Below are positions 56,907-64,000 of a stretch of DNA of 64,000 bases, one piece after another. The DNA is from Mycobacterium sp. MBM. Lineage in GTDB: Bacteria > Actinomycetota > Actinomycetes > Mycobacteriales > Mycobacteriaceae. Below the pieces are notes generated by a model. The model was given only the letters and a program-made list of their open reading frames with translations, made no database searches and was not told where the DNA came from. The stretch covers positions 124,001 through 188,000 of the forward strand of contig JAKJHY010000008.1 of the NCBI GenBank assembly GCA_021648845.1, in the 5' to 3' direction. How positions within the stretch are numbered: position 1 is the stretch's first letter; each line of letters starts with the position of its first letter. The position numbers and the translations under genes are program-made.

Positions 56907-59069
56907 GTGGTCGCGCTGACGGTTCAGTCGGACGCCGCGGGACGGATCCGGCTGCGGGCTCCGTGGTTTCGCAACGACGCTCGTCGCGCGGTGGCCATCG
57001 AGGATGGTGTGGAACAGGTGCCCGGCGTGCGGGCCGTGCACGCGTACCCGCGGACCGCCTCGATCGTCGTCTGGTACTCACCCAAGCGGTGCGATAAGGA
57101 CGCGATCATGGTCGCCATCGAGACGGCCGCGAAGGTCTCCCGCGACCTGGTACCGGCGCGGGCGCCCAGATCGGCGGATGTCACCAACGCCGACGTGCTC
57201 AGGATGGCGGTGGGTGGTACGGCCCTGGTGCTGCTGGGCATCCGCCGCTACGTGTTCGCCCGCCCGCCGCTACTCGGCCCGACCAGCAGGTTGGCGGCTA
57301 CCGGCGTCACGATCTTCACCGGTTACCCGTTCCTGCGCGGCGCGCTGCGCACCCTGCGCGGCGGCCGGTCCGCGGGTACCGACGTCCTGGTCAGCGCGGC
57401 CACCATCGCGAGTCTGGTGTTGCGGGAGAATGTCGTCGCGCTGACGGTATTGTGGTTGCTCAACATCGGTGAGTATCTCCAGGATCTGACGCTGCGCCGG
57501 ACCCGGCGCGCCATCGCCAACTTGCTGCAGGGCAACCAGGACACCGTGTGGGTGCGCCTCGAGGACGGCACCGAGGTCGAGATCGCGACCGCCGAATTGC
57601 GGATCGGCGACGAAGTCGTGGCCCACGACCAGGTGGCGCTGCCGGTGGACGGCGTGGTCGTCGACGGGGAGGCCATCGTCGACCAGTCCGCGATCACCGG
57701 AGAGAACCTGCCGGTGGCGGTGGCCACCGATGCCCGGGTCTACGCCGGCTCCGTGGTGGTGCGGGGCAGGCTCGTGGTCCGCGCCGAGGCTGTGGGCAGC
57801 GAGACGACGATCGGGCGGATCATCTCCCGGGTCGAAGAAGCCCAGCAGCACCGGGCGCCGATCCAGACCGTGGGGGAGAGTTTCTCGCGCCGCTTCGTAC
57901 CGGCGTCGTTCCTGCTGTCGGCCTTGACGCTGGTCGTCACCAGGGATGTGCGTCGCGCCATGACGATGCTGCTGGTGGCCTGCCCGTGTGCGGTCGGCCT
58001 GTCGACTCCGACCGCCATCAGCGCTGCGATCGGCAACGGAGCGCGGCGGGGCATCCTGATCAAGGGCGGCTCGCATCTGGAGGAGGCGGGCCGGGTCGAC
58101 GCGGTGGTGTTCGACAAGACCGGCACGCTGACCGTCGGCCGGCCGGTGGTCACCAACCTGGTTGCATTCCACAAGGATTGGGAGCCAGAGCAGGTGCTGG
58201 CCTACGCCGCCAGCTCGGAGATCCATTCCCGGCATCCGCTGGCCGAGGCGGTCATCCGCTCCACGCAGGAGCGCCATATCGAGATCCCGCCCCACGAGGA
58301 GTGCGAGGTCCTCGTCGGCCTCGGCATGCGAACCTGGGCTGATGGGCGGACGCTGCTGTTGGGCAGCCCGTCGCTGCTGCGCCAGGAGAATGTCCGGGTG
58401 ACCAAGAAGGCCGCCGAGTGGGTGGACAGCCTGCGCAAACAGTCCGAGACCCCGCTGCTGCTGGCGGTCGACGGCAAGCTGGTGGGGCTGATCAGTCTGC
58501 GCGACGAGATCCGCCCCGAGGCCGCGGATGTGCTCACCCGTTTGCGCGCCAATGGTGTCCGACGGATCGTCATGCTGACCGGGGATCATCCGGACACCGC
58601 GGCCGTGGTCGCCGAGCAACTCGGTATCACCGAGTGGCAGGCCGAGGTGTTACCCGAGGACAAACTCGCGGCGGTGCGCAGGCTGCGCGGTGAGGGTCAT
58701 GTGGTGGCCATGGTCGGGGACGGCGTCAACGACGCTCCTGCACTGGCAGAGGCCGATATCGGCATCGCGATGGGCCTGGGTGGTACCGATGTGGCGGTGG
58801 AGACCGCCGACGTCGCGCTCGCCAGCGACGATTTGAGCCGGCTGCTCGATGTGCGTGATCTCGGCGGCCGGGCCGTCGAGGTGATCCGGCAGAACTATGC
58901 CATGTCGATCGCCGTCAATGCGCTAGGGCTGTTGATCGGCGCCGGCGGTGCGCTGTCGCCCGTGCTCGCTGCGGTACTGCACAATGCGTCTTCGGTTGCT
59001 GTGGTGGCCAACAGTTCCCGGTTGATCCGTTATGAAGTCGAGCCTGCCACCGATCGACGTTTCACCTGA
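56907..59069 (+). CDS. ctpC: metal-exporting P1B-type ATPase CtpC
   Basis: 720 residues. A degenerate HMA-like N-terminal domain lacking CxxC (about 1-75) is followed by membrane spans, the actuator GENLP (TGE, about 250), the CPC metal-transport motif (LLVACPCAVGLS, about 355), the phosphorylation motif DKTGT (about 399) and the hinge GDGVNDAPAL (about 604). CtpC exports zinc (and has been linked to manganese), protecting cells from excess. The GTG start at 56907 lies just after pacL. Confidence 0.93.
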   Translation: MVALTVQSDAAGRIRLRAPWFRNDARRAVAIEDGVEQVPGVRAVHAYPRTASIVVWYSPKRCDKDAIMVAIETAAKVSRDLVPARAPRSADVTNADVLRMAVGGTALVLLGIRRYVFARPPLLGPTSRLAATGVTIFTGYPFLRGALRTLRGGRSAGTDVLVSAATIASLVLRENVVALTVLWLLNIGEYLQDLTLRRTRRAIANLLQGNQDTVWVRLEDGTEVEIATAELRIGDEVVAHDQVALPVDGVVVDGEAIVDQSAITGENLPVAVATDARVYAGSVVVRGRLVVRAEAVGSETTIGRIISRVEEAQQHRAPIQTVGESFSRRFVPASFLLSALTLVVTRDVRRAMTMLLVACPCAVGLSTPTAISAAIGNGARRGILIKGGSHLEEAGRVDAVVFDKTGTLTVGRPVVTNLVAFHKDWEPEQVLAYAASSEIHSRHPLAEAVIRSTQERHIEIPPHEECEVLVGLGMRTWADGRTLLLGSPSLLRQENVRVTKKAAEWVDSLRKQSETPLLLAVDGKLVGLISLRDEIRPEAADVLTRLRANGVRRIVMLTGDHPDTAAVVAEQLGITEWQAEVLPEDKLAAVRRLRGEGHVVAMVGDGVNDAPALAEADIGIAMGLGGTDVAVETADVALASDDLSRLLDVRDLGGRAVEVIRQNYAMSIAVNALGLLIGAGGALSPVLAAVLHNASSVAVVANSSRLIRYEVEPATDRRFT

Positions 59070-59110
59070 CCCCGCCGCTGTGTGCGCCGCCGGGTAGCGG
59101 TAGCCTGCTA

Positions 59111-59137
59111 CCTTAATGATAATGATTGTCAATAAGG
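59111..59137. promoter_or_regulatory. Zur-like palindrome (27 bp) in front of a WhiB gene
   Basis: The site begins CCTTAATGATAATG and ends with the near-complement TTGTCAATAAGG; eleven of thirteen pairs match around the centre. It shares CCTTATTGA-AAT with the box at 62046 (complement strand). It ends nine bases before the whiB ATG and overlaps its ribosome site, so a bound repressor would block transcription. Confidence 0.75.
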
Positions 59138-59146
59138 TGGGTGGTC

Positions 59147-59431
59147 ATGCGGTCCAGCGGTCTGCAGCATGCGACATGGCGGATGCGGGCGAGATGTCGG
59201 GGAATGCCCGCTGATGACTTCTTTCCGGGGGACAAGGAGTCCAGGGAACGGCGGGTTGCTCGAGAGCATCGCGCGAAGTCCGTATGCCGACGTTGTCCGG
59301 TGATGTTGGCTTGCCGCGAGTATGCGCTGGAAAACGCTGAGCCACATGGTATCTGGGGTGCAACGACACCGGCCGAACGCCGGTCGGCGGGGACTTCGCA
59401 TGCCCAGCGCAGCAACGCGGCCGGGGGCTGA
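59147..59431 (+). CDS. WhiB-family iron-sulfur regulator
   Basis: 94 residues. Four cluster Cys are present in the WhiB pattern: RCRGMPADDFFP, SVCRRCPVMLAC. The turn HGIWGATTPAERR follows, corresponding to the G[VI]WGG motif, here with Ala for the last Gly. WhiB proteins bind sigma factor A with a 4Fe-4S cluster. No AT-hook basic stretch of WhiB7 type is seen; the class cannot be named. AAGGTGG precedes the ATG. Its Zur-like operator is unusual for the family. Confidence 0.88.
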   Translation: MRSSGLQHATWRMRARCRGMPADDFFPGDKESRERRVAREHRAKSVCRRCPVMLACREYALENAEPHGIWGATTPAERRSAGTSHAQRSNAAGG

Positions 59432-59518
59432 GCGACCTCAGCCGCCCGGGACGCCCATCCTGGGCGGCGCGGATGCCAGCTTCGGGCTATTCACTTATTC
59501 GAACGAGTGCGTGAGAAG

Positions 59519-60217
59519 TCAATCACAACAAGAAGATTCGGACTCGCAACTGCTCTTCGCCGGCATTTGCGGTGCGCAACAGGTGTCACCCTTCCAGGCG
59601 TTGACACCTTCCCGGACGGCCAGACCCGCAATCGCCAGTGCTGCGAGCGGATCGGCCCAAGACCAGCCGAAGAGACTGTTGAGGGCGAGGCCGATCAATA
59701 GTGCGGCGGACAGGTAGGTACACAACAGTGTCTGTTTGGAGTCGGCCACCGCAGTCAATGACCCGAGCTCACGTCCCGCCCTGCGCTGGGCCCATGACAG
59801 CACCGGCATGATCACCAGGCTGGCTGCGGCCAAAGCAATTCCGACGGATGAGTGTCGCGCATCGTCGCCGCTGCCGACCAGCGAGCGGACCGCCTCGACG
59901 CTGACGTACCCGGCCAGCGCGAAGAACGAGAAGGCAATGATCCGCAGGGCGATCTGCTCGCGTCGTTCAGGGTCCCCGCCGGCGAACTGCCAGGCCACCG
60001 CCGCGGCCGAGGATACTTCGATCACCGAGTCCAGGCCGAACCCGATCAGCGCTACCGAAGATACCCGGGTGCCTTCGCTGACTGCGATGACTGCCTCGGC
60101 CACGTTGTAGGCGATGGTGGCCGTCACGAACCAGCAGATGCGGCGATGTAGGAGCGCGCGGCGCTCGATGCTGACGGTGCGGCGATCCGGTGGCGGCGTG
60201 TGTAATTCGAAGCTCAT
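59519..60217 (-). CDS. cation diffusion facilitator-type exporter with Cys-rich tail
   Basis: 232 residues with five to six membrane spans. NVAEAVIAVSEG and FGLDSVIEVSSAAAVAW carry the acidic metal-path residues; a second region has ADPLAALAIAGLAVREG. The C-terminus (CCAPQMPAKSSCESESSCCD) holds six Cys, presumably a metal-binding tail. It starts on the last base of the CmtR-type stop (TGATG), so it is the effector of that sensor. Confidence 0.85.
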   Translation of the reverse strand: MSFELHTPPPDRRTVSIERRALLHRRICWFVTATIAYNVAEAVIAVSEGTRVSSVALIGFGLDSVIEVSSAAAVAWQFAGGDPERREQIALRIIAFSFFALAGYVSVEAVRSLVGSGDDARHSSVGIALAAASLVIMPVLSWAQRRAGRELGSLTAVADSKQTLLCTYLSAALLIGLALNSLFGWSWADPLAALAIAGLAVREGVNAWKGDTCCAPQMPAKSSCESESSCCD

Positions 60218-60564
60218 CAGCAGCAGCCCGCGTGCTCGGCGACTCCGCAGCACGCCGGATCCACCGCCACGACGAGCCCGAGCAGATCACCCAGTGCGCG
60301 TCCGATACGGGGATCGGTGAGCTCGTAGCGGGTGCGCCGCCCCTCCGGCACCGCCACCACCAGTCCGCATCCGCGTAGACAGGCGAGGTGGTTCGACAGA
60401 GTTTGTCTGGACACACCGATGGCATCGGCGAGTTCGGATGGATAGCAGCCGCCGTGACGAAGTTGCAGCAGTACCTGGGTGCGGGTCGAATCGGACAGCG
60501 CGTACCCGAAACGGGTAAGCGCATCCCTGGCTTCGATCACCTTTTCCACATGGCGACAGTACAT
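60217..60564 (-). CDS. CmtR-type ArsR/SmtB metal sensor
   Basis: 115 residues. The winged helix carries CYPSELADAIGVSRQTLSNHL. The HLACLRGCGLVV stretch (about 57-68) has the two Cys that in CmtR bind Cd(II)/Pb(II) together with a C-terminal Cys (here PACCGVAEHAGCC, about 104). It should repress itself and the exporter until metal binds. A palindromic operator lies 11 bases upstream. Confidence 0.88.
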   Translation of the reverse strand: MYCRHVEKVIEARDALTRFGYALSDSTRTQVLLQLRHGGCYPSELADAIGVSRQTLSNHLACLRGCGLVVAVPEGRRTRYELTDPRIGRALGDLLGLVVAVDPACCGVAEHAGCC

Positions 60565-60574
60565 GAAATTCTGA

Positions 60575-60592
60575 ATACAGAAACCCCTGTAT
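60575..60592. promoter_or_regulatory. operator-like palindrome upstream of the CmtR-type gene
   Basis: ATACAG-AAACCC-CTGTAT is a perfect inverted repeat with 6-bp arms. On the minus strand a -10-like TATTCA (60572-60577) overlaps it and lies about seven bases before the ATG, so a leaderless, autoregulated promoter is likely. Confidence 0.6.
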
Positions 60593-60626
60593 CGTTGGGT
60601 CTCGACAATCTGTCGCCCGGCGTGAC

Positions 60627-61388
60627 TCAGGTGAAGGGCGTCAATGCCACCGCCGCGGCTTCCAGCCGTCGCCGGACGGCCGCGGCGATCTGGACCGCGC
60701 CCGGTGAATCTCCATGGACGCAGACCGATCTCGCGCGCAAGCGGACCTCCGAGCCATCGGCGGCACGCACCCGTCCCTCGGTGACGATGCTCAGCACCCG
60801 CTGCGCGATCTGATCGGGGTCGTGCAGCACCGCGCCGGGTTCGCGGCGTGACACCAACTGTCCGTCGGGGCGGTATGCCCGGTCTGCGAAGGCCTCCGCG
60901 ACGGTGTCGACGCCCAGATCTGCCGCTGCCGCAAAAAGCGCCGAATTCGACAGGCCCAGTACCGGTAGTCGGGGATCCACATCGCGCACGGCCTGGGCAA
61001 CCGCGCGGGCCTGCTCCTCGTGCTCGACGATCGCGTTGTACAGCGCCCCATGCGGTTTGACGTACGCGACCGCCGTTCCCGCGGCGCTGGCGAGCGCCGA
61101 GAGCGCCCCGATCTGGTAGATCACGTCGGCGGTGAGCTCGGCTGGATCGACATCGATGAAGCGGCGGCCGAACCCGGCGAGGTCGCGGTAGCCGACCTGA
61201 GCTCCGATCCGGACGCCCCGCGCCGCGGCCGCCCGGCACACCTGCAGCAGCCGCGCCGGGTCGCCGGCATGGAATCCACAGGCGACATTGGCGGAGGTGA
61301 CGATATCGAGCATGGCGTCATCGTCACCGAGGGTCCAGACCCCGAATCCCTCGCCGAGGTCGGCGTTCAGGTCGACGGTGTTGGTCAC
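60627..61388 (-). CDS. pxpA: LamB/YcsF-family 5-oxoprolinase subunit A
   Basis: 253 residues from a GTG start. [11 protein letters not shown] (about 6-16), [13 protein letters not shown] (about 33-45) and [10 protein letters not shown] are the family signatures. With PxpB and PxpC it opens 5-oxoproline to glutamate; those partners are not in this window. It is four bases downstream of the zinc transporter ATPase gene on the same strand, so it may be carried on the Zur-controlled transcript. Why it would be is unclear. Confidence 0.88.
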   Translation of the reverse strand: MTNTVDLNADLGEGFGVWTLGDDDAMLDIVTSANVACGFHAGDPARLLQVCRAAAARGVRIGAQVGYRDLAGFGRRFIDVDPAELTADVIYQIGALSALASAAGTAVAYVKPHGALYNAIVEHEEQARAVAQAVRDVDPRLPVLGLSNSALFAAAADLGVDTVAEAFADRAYRPDGQLVSRREPGAVLHDPDQIAQRVLSIVTEGRVRAADGSEVRLRARSVCVHGDSPGAVQIAAAVRRRLEAAAVALTPFT

Positions 61389-61392
61389 TAGC

Positions 61393-62046
61393 TCAGCCTA
61401 GTGCGACCCGGTGCTCGTCGAGGTCGATGCGGTGCCCGGCGGCCGTGATGAGGGCGTCGTCGTGGGTGGCTGCGATGACGGTCGTACCATCGGCGGCGAG
61501 TGCGCCTACGGTGTCGATCAGCAGGGCCGAGGAGGCGCCGTCCAGTCCGGTGGTCGGTTCGTCGAGCAACAACACCGGCGCTTCCTGGGCGAATGCCTGG
61601 GCCAGCAGCACCCGCTGCCGTTGCCCGCCGGACAGCTCGCCGAGGGTCCGGTCCCGCAACGCGGTCAGGCCTAGTACCTCGAGCCAACGTTCGACGATGG
61701 CACGGTCGTGAGCGCGTGGCCGGCGCAGCAGGCCTAGAGCGCGCCAGCGGCCCATCATCACGGCCTCGGCGGCGGTGACGGGAAAGGTATCGGTGACCTC
61801 GCTGCGCTGCACCGCGAATGCGATGTTGTGCCGATCGATGCGGATGGTGCCGGTATCGGGACGCAGCACCCCGGCGAGCAGGCCGAGCAGCGTCGATTTG
61901 CCGCAGCCGTTGGATCCGACGACGGCGGTGACGCTGCGACCGGCGATGCTCAATGTCAGATCACGGAAAACCGTTGTGCCCGAATAGCCGAAATCCACGC
62001 CGATGGTCTCGACCGTCGGCGCGGTAGAGGGCGTGACAGGGATCAC
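61393..62046 (-). CDS. zinc ABC transporter, ATP-binding protein (AztA-like)
   Basis: 217 residues. Walker [11 protein letters not shown] (about 34-43), signature LSGGQRQRV (about 137) and Walker [14 protein letters not shown] are intact. The start is uncertain: an ATG at 62067 would add seven residues but its first codons make up the Zur-like box, so the GTG at 62046 is preferred. Its partner permease is divergent. Together they form a metal importer repressed when zinc is sufficient. Confidence 0.85.
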   Translation of the reverse strand: MIPVTPSTAPTVETIGVDFGYSGTTVFRDLTLSIAGRSVTAVVGSNGCGKSTLLGLLAGVLRPDTGTIRIDRHNIAFAVQRSEVTDTFPVTAAEAVMMGRWRALGLLRRPRAHDRAIVERWLEVLGLTALRDRTLGELSGGQRQRVLLAQAFAQEAPVLLLDEPTTGLDGASSALLIDTVGALAADGTTVIAATHDDALITAAGHRIDLDEHRVALG

Positions 62047-62072
62047 CTTATTGATAATGAATTTCATTGCTG
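62046..62072. promoter_or_regulatory. Zur-like box between the AztA-like and AztB-like genes
   Basis: The site begins CCTTATTGATAATG and continues ATTTCATT, matching the complement of the palindrome at 59111-59137 in most positions. It lies between the divergent starts; on the plus strand it covers the space between a -35-like TTGATA (62051-62056) and a -10-like TAGAAG (62074-62079). Confidence 0.7.
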
Positions 62073-62087
62073 ATAGAAGTGTACGCC

Positions 62088-64000
62088 ATGACCTCCTGGC
62101 TCACCGACCCTTTCCAGGCGGATATGGTTGCGCGGGCGCTGTTCGCCGGTCTGATCGCCGCATGCCTCTGTTCGCTCGTCGGGTGTTGGGTGTTGCTGCG
62201 GCGCAGTGTCTTCCTGGGTGAGGCCATGACACACGGCATGCTCCCCGGTGTCGCCATCGCGGCCCTGCTGGGGATATCGCTGATGGTCGGCGGCCTGGTG
62301 GCCGCGCTGGTGATCGCGGTCGGTGTGGCGGCGATCGGCCGCTCGTCCAAGCTGTCCTCGGACACCAGCATAGGGCTGCTACTCGTCGGCATGCTGGCGC
62401 TCGGGGTCATCGTGGTGTCGCGCTCGCAGAGCTTCGCCGTGGATCTCACCGGGTTTCTGTTCGGTGACGTGTTCGCGGTGCGCACAACGGATTTGGCCGT
62501 TCTCGCCGCGGCGCTGCTGCTCACCCTGGGTGCGGTCGTCCTGGGTCACCGCGCGTTCGTCGCGGTCACCTTCGATCCCCGCAAGGCCGCCACGCTGGGT
62601 CTGCGTCCGCAGTGGGCCATCCCGGCGCTGACCGTGCTGATGGCCGTCGCGATGGTCGCCTCCTTCCACGTCGTGGGCACCCTGTTGGTTCTCGGGTTGC
62701 TCGTCGCACCGCCGGCCGCCGCGCTGGCCTGGGCGAAGTCGATCCCGAAGGTGATGGCATTGTCCGCGATCTTGGGATGCGTCTCGGTGTATGTCGGTCT
62801 GCTCTTCTCCTGGTACGCCGGCACCGCCGGCGGCGCCACCATCGCCGGGGTCGCGGTGGTGATGTTCTTCGGCTCGACGCTGCTGGCGGCGCTGCGCACG
62901 AATCGCCGCCGGGTCGCGGTGCTGGCCGCCTCGGCCGCGGTGGTCGCCGGCTGCTCATCGGGTGATCCGGCCGCCGCACCGACCGAGACATCGCAGGCCA
63001 CCACCGGCGACGGCGTCGCCGTCGAGGACGGCGCCCGTGAGACCGACGGGCCGTTGACCAGGTTGGTGCTCGTCGATCCTGCCTCCGGTGACACGTCGGT
63101 GTACGACGCGGTGGACGAGGTAGAGACGGCCATCGGTTCCTACGGTCCGGTCACCGGCCTGGATGGCGACGGACGTTTTGCCTATCTGCGCACGGGGGAG
63201 CGCACCACCGTCGTCGACGCCGGGGCGTGGACCTTCGACCACGGTGACCACTACCACTACTTCGCCGGAACTCCCGCCGAGGTTGCGACGCTCGACCTGC
63301 CTGCGGCATCGGTCGGCTCCAGCAACTCGATGGTCGCGGTGACATCGCCCACCGGCACCGTCGAGGTCGTCGACCGCGAGAAGCTGGGGTCCAAGACGGC
63401 CGAAGCACCGGCCGGACTGACCGTCCCGTCCGAGACGGCTGCCGCGGTGCCCTACGGCAGCCGGCTGGTCACCGTGACCGCCGACGGTCGCATGCAGGTC
63501 ACCGGCGAGACGGGCACGACCGATCTTGTCGGCGAATGCACAGACGTGTCCTGGGCGATGCCGACCCGGCGCGCCGTGGTGTTCGGTTGCCAGACCGGCG
63601 CCGTGCGGGTCACCGGCGGCGAGAACGATCTCGCGGTCACCCCCGCGCCCTATCCCGCGGACGCGCCCGCGCAGCGCCCGACCGCCATGGAACACCGGGA
63701 CCGCGCAGACGTCTTCGCAGGCATCGGCGGCGGCAGTGTCTGGGTTTTCGACAGTCGCCAGCGGTCCTGGACACTGTTGCCCGCCGCGGACGCCGTGGCC
63801 ACCAACACCAAGGGCGACGGAACCGTGCTGATCCTGCACCGCGACGGCACCTTGTCCGCTGTGGACACCAAGACCCGAAACGAAACAGCCCGAATCGCCT
63901 TGTTTCCCGGACCGATCCCGGCCGACGGTCCGCAACCGGTGGTCGACCTCGACTCCGATCGCGCGTACATCAACAACGCCGATGCCAAGGAGATCTACGA
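62088..64000 (+). CDS. zinc ABC permease fused to an AztD-like zinc-chaperone domain (runs off the window)
   Basis: One frame is open from the ATG at 62088 to the window end (637 codons, no stop). Residues 1 to about 270 are an ABC-3 metal permease: EAMTHGMLPGVAIA with about eight membrane spans and the loop FDPRKAATLGLRP. At about 276 comes an Arg-rich hydrophobic stretch ending VVAGCSSG, which looks like a lipoprotein signal. From about residue 320 the chain resembles AztD, a beta-propeller periplasmic zinc chaperone, with the His-rich AWTFDHGDHYHYFAGTP (about 383-398). No ATG or GTG lies right before the lipobox-like part in frame, the nearest being GTG/ATG codons inside the last permease span. 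So fusion or very tight overlap are both possible. Confidence 0.78.
   Translation, partial: MTSWLTDPFQADMVARALFAGLIAACLCSLVGCWVLLRRSVFLGEAMTHGMLPGVAIAALLGISLMVGGLVAALVIAVGVAAIGRSSKLSSDTSIGLLLVGMLALGVIVVSRSQSFAVDLTGFLFGDVFAVRTTDLAVLAAALLLTLGAVVLGHRAFVAVTFDPRKAATLGLRPQWAIPALTVLMAVAMVASFHVVGTLLVLGLLVAPPAAALAWAKSIPKVMALSAILGCVSVYVGLLFSWYAGTAGGATIAGVAVVMFFGSTLLAALRTNRRRVAVLAASAAVVAGCSSGDPAAAPTETSQATTGDGVAVEDGARETDGPLTRLVLVDPASGDTSVYDAVDEVETAIGSYGPVTGLDGDGRFAYLRTGERTTVVDAGAWTFDHGDHYHYFAGTPAEVATLDLPAASVGSSNSMVAVTSPTGTVEVVDREKLGSKTAEAPAGLTVPSETAAAVPYGSRLVTVTADGRMQVTGETGTTDLVGECTDVSWAMPTRRAVVFGCQTGAVRVTGGENDLAVTPAPYPADAPAQRPTAMEHRDRADVFAGIGGGSVWVFDSRQRSWTLLPAADAVATNTKGDGTVLILHRDGTLSAVDTKTRNETARIALFPGPIPADGPQPVVDLDSDRAYINNADAKEIY

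Noticed and set aside
59432..59518. additional feature in the gap between whiB and the CDF exporter gene
   Set aside because: This convergent gap of 87 bases showed no clear terminator hairpin or gene.

Overview
The window is about 66-70% GC and very densely coded. It carries markers of the genus Mycobacterium in the broad sense: Lsr2, CarD, MhuD, LpqE, LpqF, a two-ring ClpC1, a WhiB-like protein and a 13E12-type HNH protein. From 5.1 to 50.0 kb the gene order largely follows, from memory, the M. tuberculosis block ppa-dacB-tilS-hpt-ephA-ftsH-folEPBK-panCD-coaX-lysS-lsr2-clpC1-lpqF-mhuD-mutY-canB-disA-radA-lpqE-carD-ispF-cysS-rlmB-arsB2. The accessory content (glucarate use, nitrile hydratase family, metal handling) suggests an environmental, Mycolicibacterium-type species. 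Several genes appear leaderless, with a TANNNT -10 element 6-7 bases before the start codon.

Layout. 0-5 kb: a sugar-acid cluster (transporter end, IclR regulator, glucarate dehydratase, 2-hydroxyacid dehydrogenase), then a family VIII esterase-like protein and an OHCU-decarboxylase-like protein. 5-9.6 kb: inorganic pyrophosphatase and the dacB, metalloprotease, tilS, hpt group. 9.6-11.2 kb: a 13E12/DUF222 HNH gene behind a perfect SOS box. 11.3-15.3 kb: a SIMPL lipoprotein, a zinc alcohol dehydrogenase, a luciferase-like monooxygenase and epoxide hydrolase EphA, with a palindromic tandem repeat inside. 15.4-26.9 kb: ftsH plus the folate (folE, folP, folB, folK) and pantothenate (panC, panD, coaX) genes, then lysS and lsr2. 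27-29.7 kb: clpC1 with a ClgR-type operator and a strong terminator.

29.7-32.9 kb: a 35-residue cysteine-rich metallothionein behind a CsoR-type operator, then a cobalt transporter (cbiMNQO) behind a cobalamin riboswitch. 32.9-46 kb: conserved mycobacterial genes from lpqF and mhuD to cysS and rlmB. The expected ispD is absent between carD and ispF. 46-50 kb: a three-gene nitrile hydratase-family cluster, an ArsB-like permease and a metallo-beta-lactamase-fold protein.

50-64 kb is a metal, mainly zinc, homeostasis region. It holds a COG0523 metallochaperone and five alternative ribosomal proteins (L31, L28, L33, S14, S18), which replace zinc-binding versions when zinc is scarce. It also has a COG0701 permease pair, PacL and CtpC, a WhiB protein, a CmtR-type sensor with a CDF exporter, and an AztA/AztB zinc importer. 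At least four related Zur-like boxes sit in front of these genes. The most unusual item is the last gene: the zinc permease reads in frame into an AztD-like extracytoplasmic zinc-chaperone domain and runs off the window end. BluB (52.6 kb) and the riboswitch-controlled cobalt transporter both point to cobalamin synthesis.
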